Origin: Stichopus chloronotus
Lineage: Eukaryota > Echinodermata > Holothuroidea > Aspidochirotida > Stichopodidae
Length of the DNA: 64,000 bases
Direction of reading: 5' to 3'
Assembly (NCBI GenBank): GCA_021234535.1
Contig: CM037840.1
Span: 25,487,020-25,551,019 of the forward strand
Part shown: in pieces, positions 52,703 to 62,220 of the stretch
Position numbering within the stretch: position 1 is the stretch's first letter
How the letters are laid out: every line of letters starts with the position of its first letter
Notes under the pieces: model-generated
The model's input: the letters and a program-made list of their open reading frames with translations, nothing else
The model's database searches: none
What the model was told of the DNA's origin: nothing
Program-made: the position numbers and the translations under genes

Positions 52703-54340
52703 TTTTTTTTTTTTTTTTTAAGGAAAAACTTTTTTCCATCTTTACATGAATTAGTACACGAGCACAGTACATAACTAGAGTGGGAAAGGAAATATAATAG
52801 TTACAAATATTTACAGCCTGATTAATATATCTTGACATTACCATTCTATTTACACCATAATTCATGTAGTTTACATCACATTTTTCTTTTTATGAGAATT
52901 TTTCCTCCATTTCTTTGTTCTCCATTGCACGCCACATTTCCCTCTTATTGGAAGAAAGAACTCTAATGCTTTTGAAGGAAGAACTTTAGTCATTATTTAA
53001 TGCGTATACAAATACAACGTTGTTTTAAAAGGTATAACCACAAGTATTTAAAATTTGATTCATTGGTTGTAGGCATTGACAATAAGTGTAGCAACCACAG
53101 CACTGTTACTATTGGGACAAATGAAAGCATTAAATTAGATCAATTTAAAGTGAATCTTTTCTCCACAAACCGAAACAAACGAACGTTTTTTGATCCTGAC
53201 TTTTTCAAATTTAACTTGAGGAAGGCGGCATCTATCGGCTCTAACTCTCTGTTTAATGTAATTAATAATTAAGGATTGTATTTCTTCACTGACATGAACA
53301 CGTGATTGAAAACCATGAATGCATCTAGATTTCCAAATAAGTGAATTTGGAAACACATAAAACGTACCAGAGTCTATTGACCACTACCTGAGGAAGGTTA
53401 ATACTCGGAAAGCCCATAATAAAGAAAGTGGCCTTGAGTTTGAAATTGTCGTCAGCAAGACCTTTGCAAAAAGTCTCTAACCATAGTACAATTATTGACT
53501 CAATTTTCGGGCAATCCAAAAAGATATGTTCGACGGTTTCTATACAATTACAATTGGCCATAGGGTAGATCCCATCATTCATACCCCAGTCACGAATCTT
53601 AGCACCGGTACACAAAGCTCTATGTGTTAACCGCCACTGGAAATCTTTCAACTTGTTGTCCAAGGTGCAATTGAAGGCTATAGGCCAAATTTGACCCCAA
53701 GGAAACATTGGGAAATGTCCATCGATAGAGACAACAGCATCCGTATCACGTAGGCTTTTAACAACATGTTTCGTCCGTGCATGATTACTGGAAGGATAGT
53801 CCCTACAAGCTAGTATCTTCATAATATGGCATGCCGCCAAAACGTAATTGGGGCAGAAATCCGAGTTCGGTCCGGAATTAGACCACAAATGGCGGAAAAG
53901 CTGACGTGGAGGTTTAGCCATGTAAATCCGAGGCAGGGTAAGGAATAAAGGGCGTTCAGTGTTAACGTTAAACAGAAGGGAAAAGAAAGGCTTAACAAAC
54001 AACATCCATCTTGGTCCTGAGATCATCTAATCGTAACCCACCCCTATCCTTATCTAAAACCATGACCTTCCTAGCAACAACGTCAGGATTGCTATCACCC
54101 CAAATGAAGGAAACAACCGCTTTGTATGTGTCATTGATGACGTAGTGTAAAATGGTAACATTGGCGCCACAAAGTAAAATTTCGGGCAAACAACAGTATT
54201 AATAACCATGACTTTACCAATCAAGGAAAGATGTCTGTGTTTCCACAAACCGAGCAGTTCACTGACAGAATGAACTATACCCTCCCAATTGGACATAACG
54301 TCACGCCGGTGATTTTGATTGCGTTTTTACTCCACGCCAT
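52703..54340 (-). mobile_element. 5'-truncated LINE with ORF2 C-terminus (L1/Tx1-like), copy a
   Basis: On the - strand this ends in a poly-A (17 T on the + strand at 52703). It encodes, in broken frames, the end of a LINE reverse transcriptase protein: LWKHRHLSLIGKVMVINTVV, then VSFIWGDSNPDVVARKVM, GGLRLDDLRTKMD, FQWRLTHRAL and the zinc-knuckle pattern CNCIETVEHIFLDC, finishing near IKQRVRADRCRLPQVKFEKV. This order is typical of the thumb and zf-RVT end of L1/Tx1-type elements. At least two frameshifts and loss of the catalytic RT and endonuclease regions show it is dead. The + strand open frame at 53000-53272 is its shadow. Confidence 0.88.
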
Positions 54341-54377
54341 GTCAACGGGAATATCTCTATGAATATATATTTATATT

Positions 54378-55012
54378 TTTTAGGTTGTTCCCTCTGTTTA
54401 TTGGTTCTCAACCAAAATTATATAATTATACAATACAAGTAATTAAAGAAAGGAATCTCTGTGATTATATTGAAATCTACTTGAAACTATTGTTTACAAG
54501 TTTGAAATCGTTTTTTTTTTTTTTGTTTTTTGTTTTTGTTTTTTGAGGCTGTCTCCTCCGTTTATTTGTTCTTCATTGGACACAAAGAATTATGACATTA
54601 CAAGTATAAATAAATTATTGTTAAAGGTTACATACATAAGTTGACAAAATAAGGAAAGTCAAGTGAGAAAAATAGAAACAGATGGTAATGTGACTTTATA
54701 GTGGAAAGGTAAATATATACAAATCTACAAAAGAATGGGAAGTAGAAAACTTCTGAAGTCGGCTTCAAAATGCAACTTGGGTAGCATTACTTAAATCCAT
54801 TACAGCGAACGAATGAACAGCCCTTTTAAGAATATAATTTTTTTTTTTTTTGTGAATGAAAACTTTATTGATATCTATAAACATAAGGACATTTTCAATT
54901 CCATGACCAAAGTTTGCTTTTGCTTCCATCTACATACACAGACATTGGAAGGGAATCAATTATTTACAAGGTTGAAATTTGAACATGGATGAAAATACAT
55001 ATATATTTTAAG
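54378..55012 (-). mobile_element. Cluster of further truncated LINE or SINE tails
   Basis: Three segments, starting near 54366, 54510 and 54838, each begin with a T-rich run and continue with related sequence (GGTTGTTCCCTCTGTTTATT versus GGCTGTCTCCTCCGTTTATT; the third has GAATGAAAACTTTATTGATA). The pattern is that of 5'-truncated retroposons inserted in the same orientation as the ORF2-bearing copies. They carry no coding sequence I recognise, so family assignment is uncertain. Confidence 0.6.
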
Positions 55013-55101
55013 AATATAATTACATCACTTTATTTTGAAATCGTTTGAAATAGTTTTGGGTAAAAAATACAAAATGTCCCCGATAGACTTACCACATCGT
55101 A

Positions 55102-55173
55102 CTCCCCGGCGGGGAATCGAACCCCGGTCTTCCGTGTGACAGGCGGAGATACTCACCACTATACTACCGAGGA
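55102..55173 (-). tRNA. tRNA-Asp (GTC), copy 1
   Basis: Read on the - strand, 72 nt fold as a tRNA with acceptor stem TCCTCGG paired to CCGGGGA plus discriminator G. The A box is like TAGTATAGTGG, the anticodon loop CTGTCAC gives GTC (Asp), and the T arm contains GGTTCGATTCC. T runs lie about 30-40 nt downstream. One anticodon-stem pair is C:A (..CCGC/ACGG..) where other copies have C:G, so function is slightly doubtful. A LINE poly-A end abuts its 5' flank, 44 nt upstream. Confidence 0.85.
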
Positions 55174-55217
55174 AGTCATGTGGTGAAGTTTCTTCGTAAC
55201 TTAATTCTGTGTTATAC

Positions 55218-55358
55218 TTTTTTTTATGGAAAAACTGTATTTACATCCTGATCATATATACATATGTACACATATACATAACTAGATTAGAAAATTAAAT
55301 GTAATATTTACAAGTATTTAAAGTCTAATTAATATAACTTAACATTACCACAATTATT
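55218..55358 (-). mobile_element. LINE 3' end fragment, copy b
   Basis: Starts on the + strand with a T run, then ATGGAAAAACTGTATTTACA, and matches the 3' untranslated part of copy a (CATAACTAGA, AATATTTACAAGTATTT, AACATTACC). Only the last 140 bp or so remain. It abuts TCTGTGTTATAC, 44 bp upstream of tRNA-Asp copy 1. Confidence 0.8.
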
Positions 55359-55393
55359 ATTTTTTTTTTGAAGGGAAAACGTCTGTGTTATAC

Positions 55394-56270
55394 TTTTTAG
55401 CGAAGGAAAAACTATATTTCCATCCTCATCTTATATACAAGTGTGCACATTGACTTAACAAAGAGTGGAAAAGAAATATAATATTTACAAGTATTTACAG
55501 CCTTGTTAATTTAACATAACATTACCTTCCCATCATTGACATTTTCTGCTACTTACGTTACAATATCTTTTTAAGTGGAAGGAAGCACTCCTTTTTTAAC
55601 TATTTGCATGTATGTATACATACAAAACTTTGAAAAAGATACAAGCGCTTACACTAATGTCAGTAAGTTTCAATTAGCTTACTTTACCTTTCTAATATAC
55701 ATTTTGCAAAAATAGTTACTATATGGTTCGCATTTTGGTTGTCGAAGTAGCTCATATGAAACAAATTATACGAAATATTCTTTGCTCTACCTTTTCGGGC
55801 TCTGCAGATTAAACGAAAGGTCTCCCCTGTTAAAGCTTACAAAGGAATCCCCAGCTGTCCAAATTCTCTGGGATTGTTTACTGCTGTACCTCTCCTTATC
55901 GGCATTTAATTATCGAAGAGATTATCAAGTTGGTTGGTTGCAAAGTAGACTCGAAAATATGCGTGCATCTAGACGTCCAAATAGTGTACTTTGTCACCAT
56001 TACGATGAACCAAAGACGAATAAAAACGGCCTTAGCTATCTTAGGGACATGTAAACCGTATAAGAAAATATTATATTCTTATGAAACTGCTTATTATCAA
56101 CAAAATGAAGTACTGGATTAAGCCATCACAAGACTGCTTTCACTGTGTGGCAGTCCCAAAAAATATGTTCGACCGACTCGATGTCCACACAGTCATGCAT
56201 TGGATAGATACCACCCCCTCATTCCTCACTTATTTTTCCATTTTCTGGGTTATACGTAGGTTAACAGGAA
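55394..56270 (-). mobile_element. 5'-truncated LINE, copy c
   Basis: Begins on the + strand with TTTTTAGCGAAGGAAAAACT after a second TCTGTGTTATAC (55382-55393) and shares the 3' UTR with copies a and b. Near 56090-56230 the - strand reads GGIYPMHDCVDIESVEHIFW followed by DC, homologous to the zinc-knuckle segment of copy a. Stop codons interrupt it. It ends about 55 bp from tRNA-Asp copy 2. Confidence 0.82.
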
Positions 56271-56324
56271 AAGGATAGGTGTACGTAAAAGACAAAATGT
56301 CACCAATTGGTGTACCACATCGTA

Positions 56325-56396
56325 CTCCCCGGCGGGGAATCGAGCCCCGGTCCTCCGCGTGACAGGCGGAGATACTCACCACTATACTACCGAGGA
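56325..56396 (-). tRNA. tRNA-Asp (GTC), copy 2
   Basis: A 72 nt copy with perfect acceptor and anticodon stems and loop CTGTCAC (GTC). The T loop starts C instead of T (GGGCTCGATTCC), changing the B box at a normally invariant base, so transcription or stability may be reduced. It is the leftmost of the close tandem group and lies next to the 5'-truncated end of a LINE fragment. Confidence 0.82.
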
Positions 56397-56476
56397 AGTT
56401 ATGTGATGAAGTTTTTTCGTAACTTATTTCTGTGATAATAAAAACAAAATTTCACCCATTGGTGTATCGCATTGTA

Positions 56477-56548
56477 CTCCCCGGCGGGGAATCGAACCCC
56501 GGTCTTCCGCGTGACAGGCGGAGATACTCACCACTATACTACCGAGGA
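56477..56548 (-). tRNA. tRNA-Asp (GTC), copy 3
   Basis: A 72 nt tRNA with all stems paired, anticodon GTC and consensus B box GGTTCGATTCC. A T-rich stretch about 30 nt downstream could end Pol III transcription. The 5' flank keeps the motif TCTGTGTTATAC at 56581-56592, 44 nt upstream, apparently without a LINE poly-A. It is identical to copy 4 across the mature tRNA. Confidence 0.92.
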
Positions 56549-56659
56549 GATCATGTGGTGAAGTTCGTTCCTAACTTTATTCTGTGTTATACTTAATTTA
56601 ACAGGAAAAGCATAGGTGTTCGTAAAACAAAATTTCACCCATTGGTGTATCGCATTGTA

Positions 56660-56731
56660 CTCCCCGGCGGGGAATCGAACCCCGGTCTTCCGCGTGACAG
56701 GCGGAGATACTCACCACTATACTACCGAGGA
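56660..56731 (-). tRNA. tRNA-Asp (GTC), copy 4
   Basis: Matches copy 3 base for base in the mature region: intact stems, loop CTGTCAC, consensus A and B boxes. It sits 183 bp from copy 3. Its 5' flank reads TCTGTGTTAT followed directly by the next unit's flank, giving an uninterrupted version of the site that carries a LINE in copy 1. Confidence 0.92.
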
Positions 56732-56810
56732 GATCATGTGGTGAAGTTCGTTCCTAACTTTATTCTGTGTTATAAAAACAACATTTCACCCATTGGTGTA
56801 CCACATCGTA

Positions 56811-56866
56811 CTACCCGGCGAGGAATCGATCCTCGGTCTTCCGCGTGACAGGCTGAGACACTCACC
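56811..56866 (-). pseudogene. Truncated tRNA-Asp pseudogene, copy 5
   Basis: The 3' part of the tRNA (T arm, variable loop, anticodon arm with GTC and part of the D arm) is recognisable, with several substitutions including CCGAGGATCGATTCC in the T arm. The 5' acceptor strand and start of the D arm are missing, because the match stops at CTCACC and unrelated sequence follows. It is the last unit of the tandem array. Confidence 0.8.
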
Positions 56867-58285
56867 GTGAAGACGTCATAAGTGACATATGTCCTATATG
56901 AGACATATCACGTTATCCTAACAGGAGTCTTGAATGATATTCAGGAGAATGAATGTAATTTTGAATTATGACTTCCTCTGTGTTATTTCTTTTTATTTTC
57001 TGAAGTGTCCCGTATGATCATCTGTAACCCCACTATTAAAAACCTAACAACATTCATTAGCTATGTAACGTCTCTTACTTTTTCACTCGCTATTTGGCCG
57101 AATATTATCACTGTCACTGTACAGTTAACTAACCATGTTATCTTTAATTTTCGCTATTTCAAACTCCTTTTCGAGCATATTATCAACTGTCGAAAGCAAG
57201 ATATTTAAAGTGTTGTTTAATTCTTGACATTTTTCATCGGTCAAACTAGTTTAATGAACTCCCGAATTTTATCGTCAAAGTTGCCAAACTGCAAAAACGT
57301 ACAAATCTGCTTCAGTTATACTCAGGTTATCCTCATAATTTAAAACACCGATTGACGTTGTGATGTTGCAGCTATTTTTATCTGTGCCGCTGATGGTGTG
57401 GAGGGAATTTGGGCATCGGGAAACTGGCAAACTTGGAAATTGGCAAAATAGATTTACATTGGTTACACATTTTTTTTTTTTTGCTTTTTGTCCATCGGTG
57501 TTGCTAAAGATTTGTCATTTCAACATAAAAGAAACTCCTTATTTCTACCTACATGACAATCGTAGGTGTGCTTATGTGTTTTAGGCAATGTTTGCTTTCA
57601 ACGAGGAGGCAAATTTCACGTAAAACAAAATGTTTTCATTTTGTTTACGACTGACCGTTCCTACGCCTCTGATGTTGTAAATCTGCAGTTGAGACTATGT
57701 GATCATCCTTAGCAATTTCTATATTCTTTTGAATTGCCGTTCATGGGCACGAAACATATTTTTTCCACATTAGTTCAGTGCGCCCTTTTCGACTGCTTGC
57801 ACCAATTAATCTCTGAGAGAATATATGGGCCATTGTATTCGGTGTATTATCAACCAAGAATTGCGCCTGTATTTATTTTTTCAGAAATTAACCACTTTGT
57901 GCCTCGAAAATATACCAGAATAGGCTTTCGTATTTAAGTAGAAGACGCAAGGTATATTCTAACCTTAAGTCATACCAGACTAGAACGGATATCATTCAAA
58001 TGTCGTCACCTTGTCACGTGACAATTATCCTGCCAGTAGTTTGCTTCTTGATATTGTTGCTATTACTTCATGATGACGTAAATGTAGCCCTGATGGAGAT
58101 AAAAATAAGTCATATGCATGAAAAGAATCGAAATGACGTACCTAATTACGTCATGAGAACTTCATGTTTAGAATTATTACAAATATTCACAGTTATTTTT
58201 ATCCGTCATGTACTGTAAGAACATCATTTTGTTATCTATCTTTCTACTTGTTTAGTCTATCTGTTGTTTTTAATCCTCTTATTAG

Positions 58286-59155
58286 CTCACAGATATGAAC
58301 GAAGAGCTGAAAGTCTCAAACGACCTTTTAGCTCGAGAGAGATGCCGTCTCCAGGAACAGTTGACCCTCGTCGAGAAGCAGAGGCTGAGGCAGGAAACGA
58401 AGAACAAACAAGATCGGGTGACGATGGAAAGCTCCCTCGGTGAACTGCGCCGCCAGTCGGAGAGAGAACAAGCCGAATTAAAGAGGGCGCTGCAGGATCT
58501 TCAATCGGAAGTCGACCGTTTGACCGCTGATAAAGAGATATTGGAATCGAAAGAGAAAGAGCTGAACGTCAACGTCGAAAATCTGAGCAAGCTGTTCGAA
58601 GAGGCTGAAGCCGCCGGCGAGGATTCCATCAATAAACTGAAAGAAGCCGAATATTTATTGGAGACGCAACAGAAAGACTTTGACGAACGCTTAGAAAAAG
58701 CTGTCGCGAGCAAGACGGACGAATTCAAATCTGCGATTCAAAACAAGGAGCAGGAGCTCAAAGCGAGCCTCGAAGAAGTGAATAAACTGAAATCGAAGAA
58801 TGAGAAGCTCGCGAAGGAGATTCAATCGATGAAGACTAGCCTGACGAAGGAGAAAGAGACCACACAGAGGACGAATGCGAGGAGCGCTTGGGCTGGCGAA
58901 AAATCCAAGTTGCAGGCCGACGTGACGTCACTGCAAAAGAAACTGACCATGAAGGAAGACTCTTGGAAAAGTGAAAGGGCCAAATTTCTGAAGGAAGTCA
59001 ACGAGCTGAGACAGAAAATCAAAGAAAACGAAACGACGTCTTCGAAGAAGAGCAAAGATCTGGAATCTCGTCTGGAAGCCGCGACCGAATTAGTTGAAAG
59101 TTACAAATCGGGTGAGACTCGTTTCATGGAGGAAAGGAAGAAGCTTCTTAAACAG
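58286..59155 (+). CDS. MTCL/SOGA-like exon 8, long coiled coil (290 codons)
   Basis: The largest exon, 870 bp, runs from CTTATTAG|CTCACAGAT to AAACAG|GTACGT, phase 0 on both sides. It encodes 290 residues of unbroken coiled coil beginning LTDMNEELKVSNDLLARERC and ending FMEERKKLLKQ. Repeated Lys/Glu/Leu heptads, almost no Pro and very few aromatic residues indicate a long rod. The base composition is much richer in G+C than the flanking introns. Residues 567-856 of the visible product fall here. The reverse strand shows two 75-77 codon open frames typical of Glu/Lys-rich shadows. A CRE palindrome (TGACGTCA) occurs inside the coding sequence at 58923. Confidence 0.95.
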
Positions 59156-60309
59156 GTACGTTGAAAAGTTATGTTTTGTTTTCTATTTTTTTTTTTTTGC
59201 TTTTTATTGTTTTTCCTTAAGAGCAACCAATATGCCAGAAAGTATAGCTGTCACGTGTCATGCTAACCTCACGTTCATTAAATATGCACTACATCCATTA
59301 GAAGGGGCATATTTGGGGGTTGCATTAAACGTACAGTTCTCATCTTAGATCTATGAACATCACCACACCTTTAGAATATACACTGCAGGACACATAACGC
59401 AGCGGGCCTCTCATCGAAGTAGCATTTACCTCGATCTGAAGCTGCTAAATCTTACGCAACGCTCAACGGTCAAAGCTTAGCATTGACCATGTTAGTGCCA
59501 TCATGCGCGCATCTTACCGTACTTACGGTTTGGCCTACATGTTCCTATGATGTAATCATCGAAATGTATAGCGAGCTTTGAGGGTATTTCTGGAAGGTAA
59601 CAGAGATACTATACGTACAGAGAGATAGAAACGTTTCTGTCGAATTCGACATTAATCTGAATTGAAATACACCCTTGCTAGTTGGTCCAGTGCATCTTAA
59701 AATGCAGCAGTGGGCTGAATTCATGTCAGCTCAGTGTATACAGAAGTCAGATCTTCAAACTTTGTTTACGTCCTGTAGGACATGAATATGGAATCACCTC
59801 CTTGATGTGACTACGATTATTTTTCTCACGTTCTTTCCTGGTTTACTTCAAATTTCCTCTCTCCAACAGGCTCTTCCTCTTCTTTTATCAATTGTCGACG
59901 CATCTCTCTCCCTTCAGTCTTCATCAAAGCTCTCGTTAACTTAGCAAATGACAAACCAAACTCCTTCCAGTTTCGATTGTTACTGCCTCAATATACGTCG
60001 TGAGTTCACCCTTTGGAGATATTAATGCGGCTGTAAAGAGTAGAACAACAGTCACAGACGACCGTAAAATGCGTGAAATTTAAAGGATGCGTCTTTTTCG
60101 TTTTAAAGGGATATCCGAGTTCTGTGAATTTTGCATATCACCGAAACATTCTGATAGGCTCATAATTAAATGAACGGTCATTTTGCCAAAGTAAGAGGCC
60201 ATCTTCTTTTTACGAAGAACAGGAGAAAGATTATTTTGTTTTGAATAGATAAGACTCACTGTGGCAATCACATGACATCATCGACACTTGAACGCTCAAC
60301 TCACAGTAA

Positions 60310-60650
60310 AGGAAGATTTGCTGTTACATCTGCGTTTTCAAAAATACATCAAAGGATTGGCTTTAATCCTTACACTAGTTGTAAAAGGCTAAAGCGAAAT
60401 TACCGTATATCACTATCTATCTCTGGTCTATTTGTCCGAAAATAAAAGTCGCCAAATTTAGGCAAAGCGATATTTTTAGCAGAGCCGGGTATGTGTAAAT
60501 GTACGACCCCCCCCCCCCGAATAATCACGTTTCTTCTTTGTAGAAGAGTTAAGCCAAAAAAATAGTCTTCTGTCTACCTTAATTAACATTCTAATAAGTG
60601 AACTTCCACCTGATAGATGTTCTTTCCAGGTTGGTATCAAATGGAGAGTA
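60310..60650 (+). repeat. Dispersed repeat family C, copy 3
   Basis: Contains CAAAGGATTGGCTTTAATCC, TTGTAAAAGGCTAAAGCGAA, CCGAAAATAAAAGTCGCC and AGGTTGGTATCAAATGGAGA in family order. Confidence 0.8.
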
Positions 60651-61489
60651 AGCTAGAAAATTGACTGCTTTAAAAGTAAAGCCCAAACTGCATGCATTCA
60701 ATGTAGCATTTTTTTTTTCGTAAAAGCCTCTATAGCCGTAGGTACATGTAAATCAGTTCAATGATACCAATGGGATGAATCGTCAGTCTATCAGACAAAA
60801 GTTCTGTCTGCTTGTCGTGTTCCTTTGAATTCATTGATAAAGTGATGGCAGAGGATGAAGAATCTGGATGAAGAGGCGACAAGATTATGTGATGGAAATC
60901 TTTCCCTCTAGTGACAGTTAATTTTTGCCTTGCGTCACTGATATAACTAACTTGTCTGTTGCCATGGTTACATGATGGGAAAGATGCGACGTATTACGTT
61001 TTCGTCATTGAATCACAAAGTATTTACACATCAGGGTTCATCAGGGTTCTCGCCAAGAACAAGCGTATCAAAAATCATGATCGCGAATGTTTGGCCGTTC
61101 TTGGCAAATTGTCAGACTATCACAACTTTCACATCTCTTCACAGCGGGGAGTCGCTAGCTCGTCGTTTCAAATGTTTGTACTGAATGTCGTTCAAATGTT
61201 TAGTGAAGGCGAATAAGAAATACTCGTGAAAAAAAAGGAAGGAAAATGACATGACATGGAAGTATTTTATGTGACTTGCTGCCACAGATTGACAATTCCT
61301 TAGAACAACAGAATTCATACAACACTACCGATGTGGGAGAAAACAGGACATTTGCATCCTAACACCTTCCATATCTACACTTGTCTGAATCAATATTCCC
61401 AGGTGGATTGAGAGAGAAAAACCCAAAGGAACACCCAAACGGCTTGTGTGTCGTCGTTACGTTGAAGCTTCCTCAAGTATTCTGCTAAG

Positions 61490-62220
61490 TAAATACTTTC
61501 AACGGAAAATAGGGCGTTTGTAATTCACCAACATGGCGTACAACGACAATAGCTTTTTATCGTTGTTAAAAAATTCTGGTTCATCGATGACCGTCTGCAA
61601 AAGTTTCATCTCCTCAAAACACAAGGGCGGATCCAGCCTCTAGTTCATGGGGGCGCAGTTTGAAAAGGGGGGGGGGGGGCGCCAGCATATCTGACTAATA
61701 CAATAATGTATGCTGTCTATTTTTAACACAGTAATGAGCCGTATGTGCAAGGTACCATCATAAATTAGGGCGCCCTTGCATTTGAATGATTTAGTACTGT
61801 TACATTGACACTTTAGACGGTCAACGCAGGCCAAGATTTTCATTTTCTGGCGCATGATCAATTGCTTCACTATAAAATATTCTTTTATATCATTGTGTAA
61901 ATATCAGAATGTGTGACTGAATTTCTTAGGACGAGGGGGCGCATTTTTCCTGTATTTGGGGGCGCCAAATTGGTCATGGGGGGCAACTGTCCCCAGTTAC
62001 CCCCCCTTGGATCCGCCCTTGTCAAAACATTACCCATAATATGAGTTAGAAAACATGTATCATTTGAATTTCTTAAAGGTTGGGGTTATTAAATTATTCT
62101 TGAGCAACAAATAACTGAATTTCTATCTGTGAGAAAGTCATTTCTTGAAAAGAGAACCACTGTCCTTCCTTATTTTGAGTAGTCTTTCTCACTGTGTGCA
62201 CAAATATTGGGTCTAAAAAT
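61490..62220 (+). repeat. Dispersed repeat family D, copy 3, split by a MITE
   Basis: Contains CACCAACATGGCGTACAACG, AAAGTTTCATCTCCTCAAAA and, after the 400 bp MITE, ATAACTGAATTTCTATCTGT. Removing the MITE restores colinearity with copy 2, which dates the MITE after the family D insertion. Confidence 0.82.
61622..62021. mobile_element. hAT-type MITE, 400 bp, with 8 bp target duplication
   Basis: The element starts CAAGGGCGGATCCA and ends with the exact reverse complement TGGATCCGCCCTTG (14 bp perfect inverted termini). It is flanked by the direct repeat TCAAAACA (61614-61621 and 62022-62029). An 8 bp duplication and termini of this form are typical of hAT DNA transposons; 400 bp with no transposase makes it non-autonomous. 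It is G+C rich at both ends, with a poly-G tract at 61669-61679. The 76-codon - strand frame inside has no recognisable transposase motif. Confidence 0.92.

Larger units (their letters stand above)
56270..56870 (-). repeat. Tandem array of tRNA-Asp units (151-183 bp)
   Basis: Copies 2 to 5 begin 152, 183 and 151 bp apart. Each unit has the same flanks: on the + strand, a block like ACAAAATTTCACCCATTGGT before the tRNA and one like ATCATGTGGTGAAGTTCGTT after it, ending in TCTGTGTTAT. The longer unit carries about 30 extra bases (around TTAACAGGAAAAGCATAGGT), also present beside copy 2. Local unequal duplication is the simplest origin. Confidence 0.85.
50509..58285 (+). other. Intron between exons 7 and 8 (7.8 kb) carrying tRNA and LINE nest
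   Basis: Bounded by GTAAGT and CTTATTAG. From about 51190 to 56870 it is occupied by - strand tRNA-Asp genes, tRNA pseudogenes and LINE fragments listed separately. The flanks 50509-51190 and 56880-58285 show no recognisable element. Confidence 0.85.

Noticed and set aside
53000..53272. 90-codon + strand open frame
   Set aside because: It is antisense to the end of the LINE ORF2 relic, whose - strand reading matches a known domain pattern.
51195..56866. CRISPR-like array from regularly spaced repeats
   Set aside because: The repeated unit is a tRNA-Asp gene with eukaryotic flanks, spacing is irregular, and the locus is a eukaryotic intron.
61640..61870. 76-codon - strand open frame inside the MITE
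   Set aside because: No hAT transposase motif (BED finger or dimerisation region); the element is too short to be autonomous.
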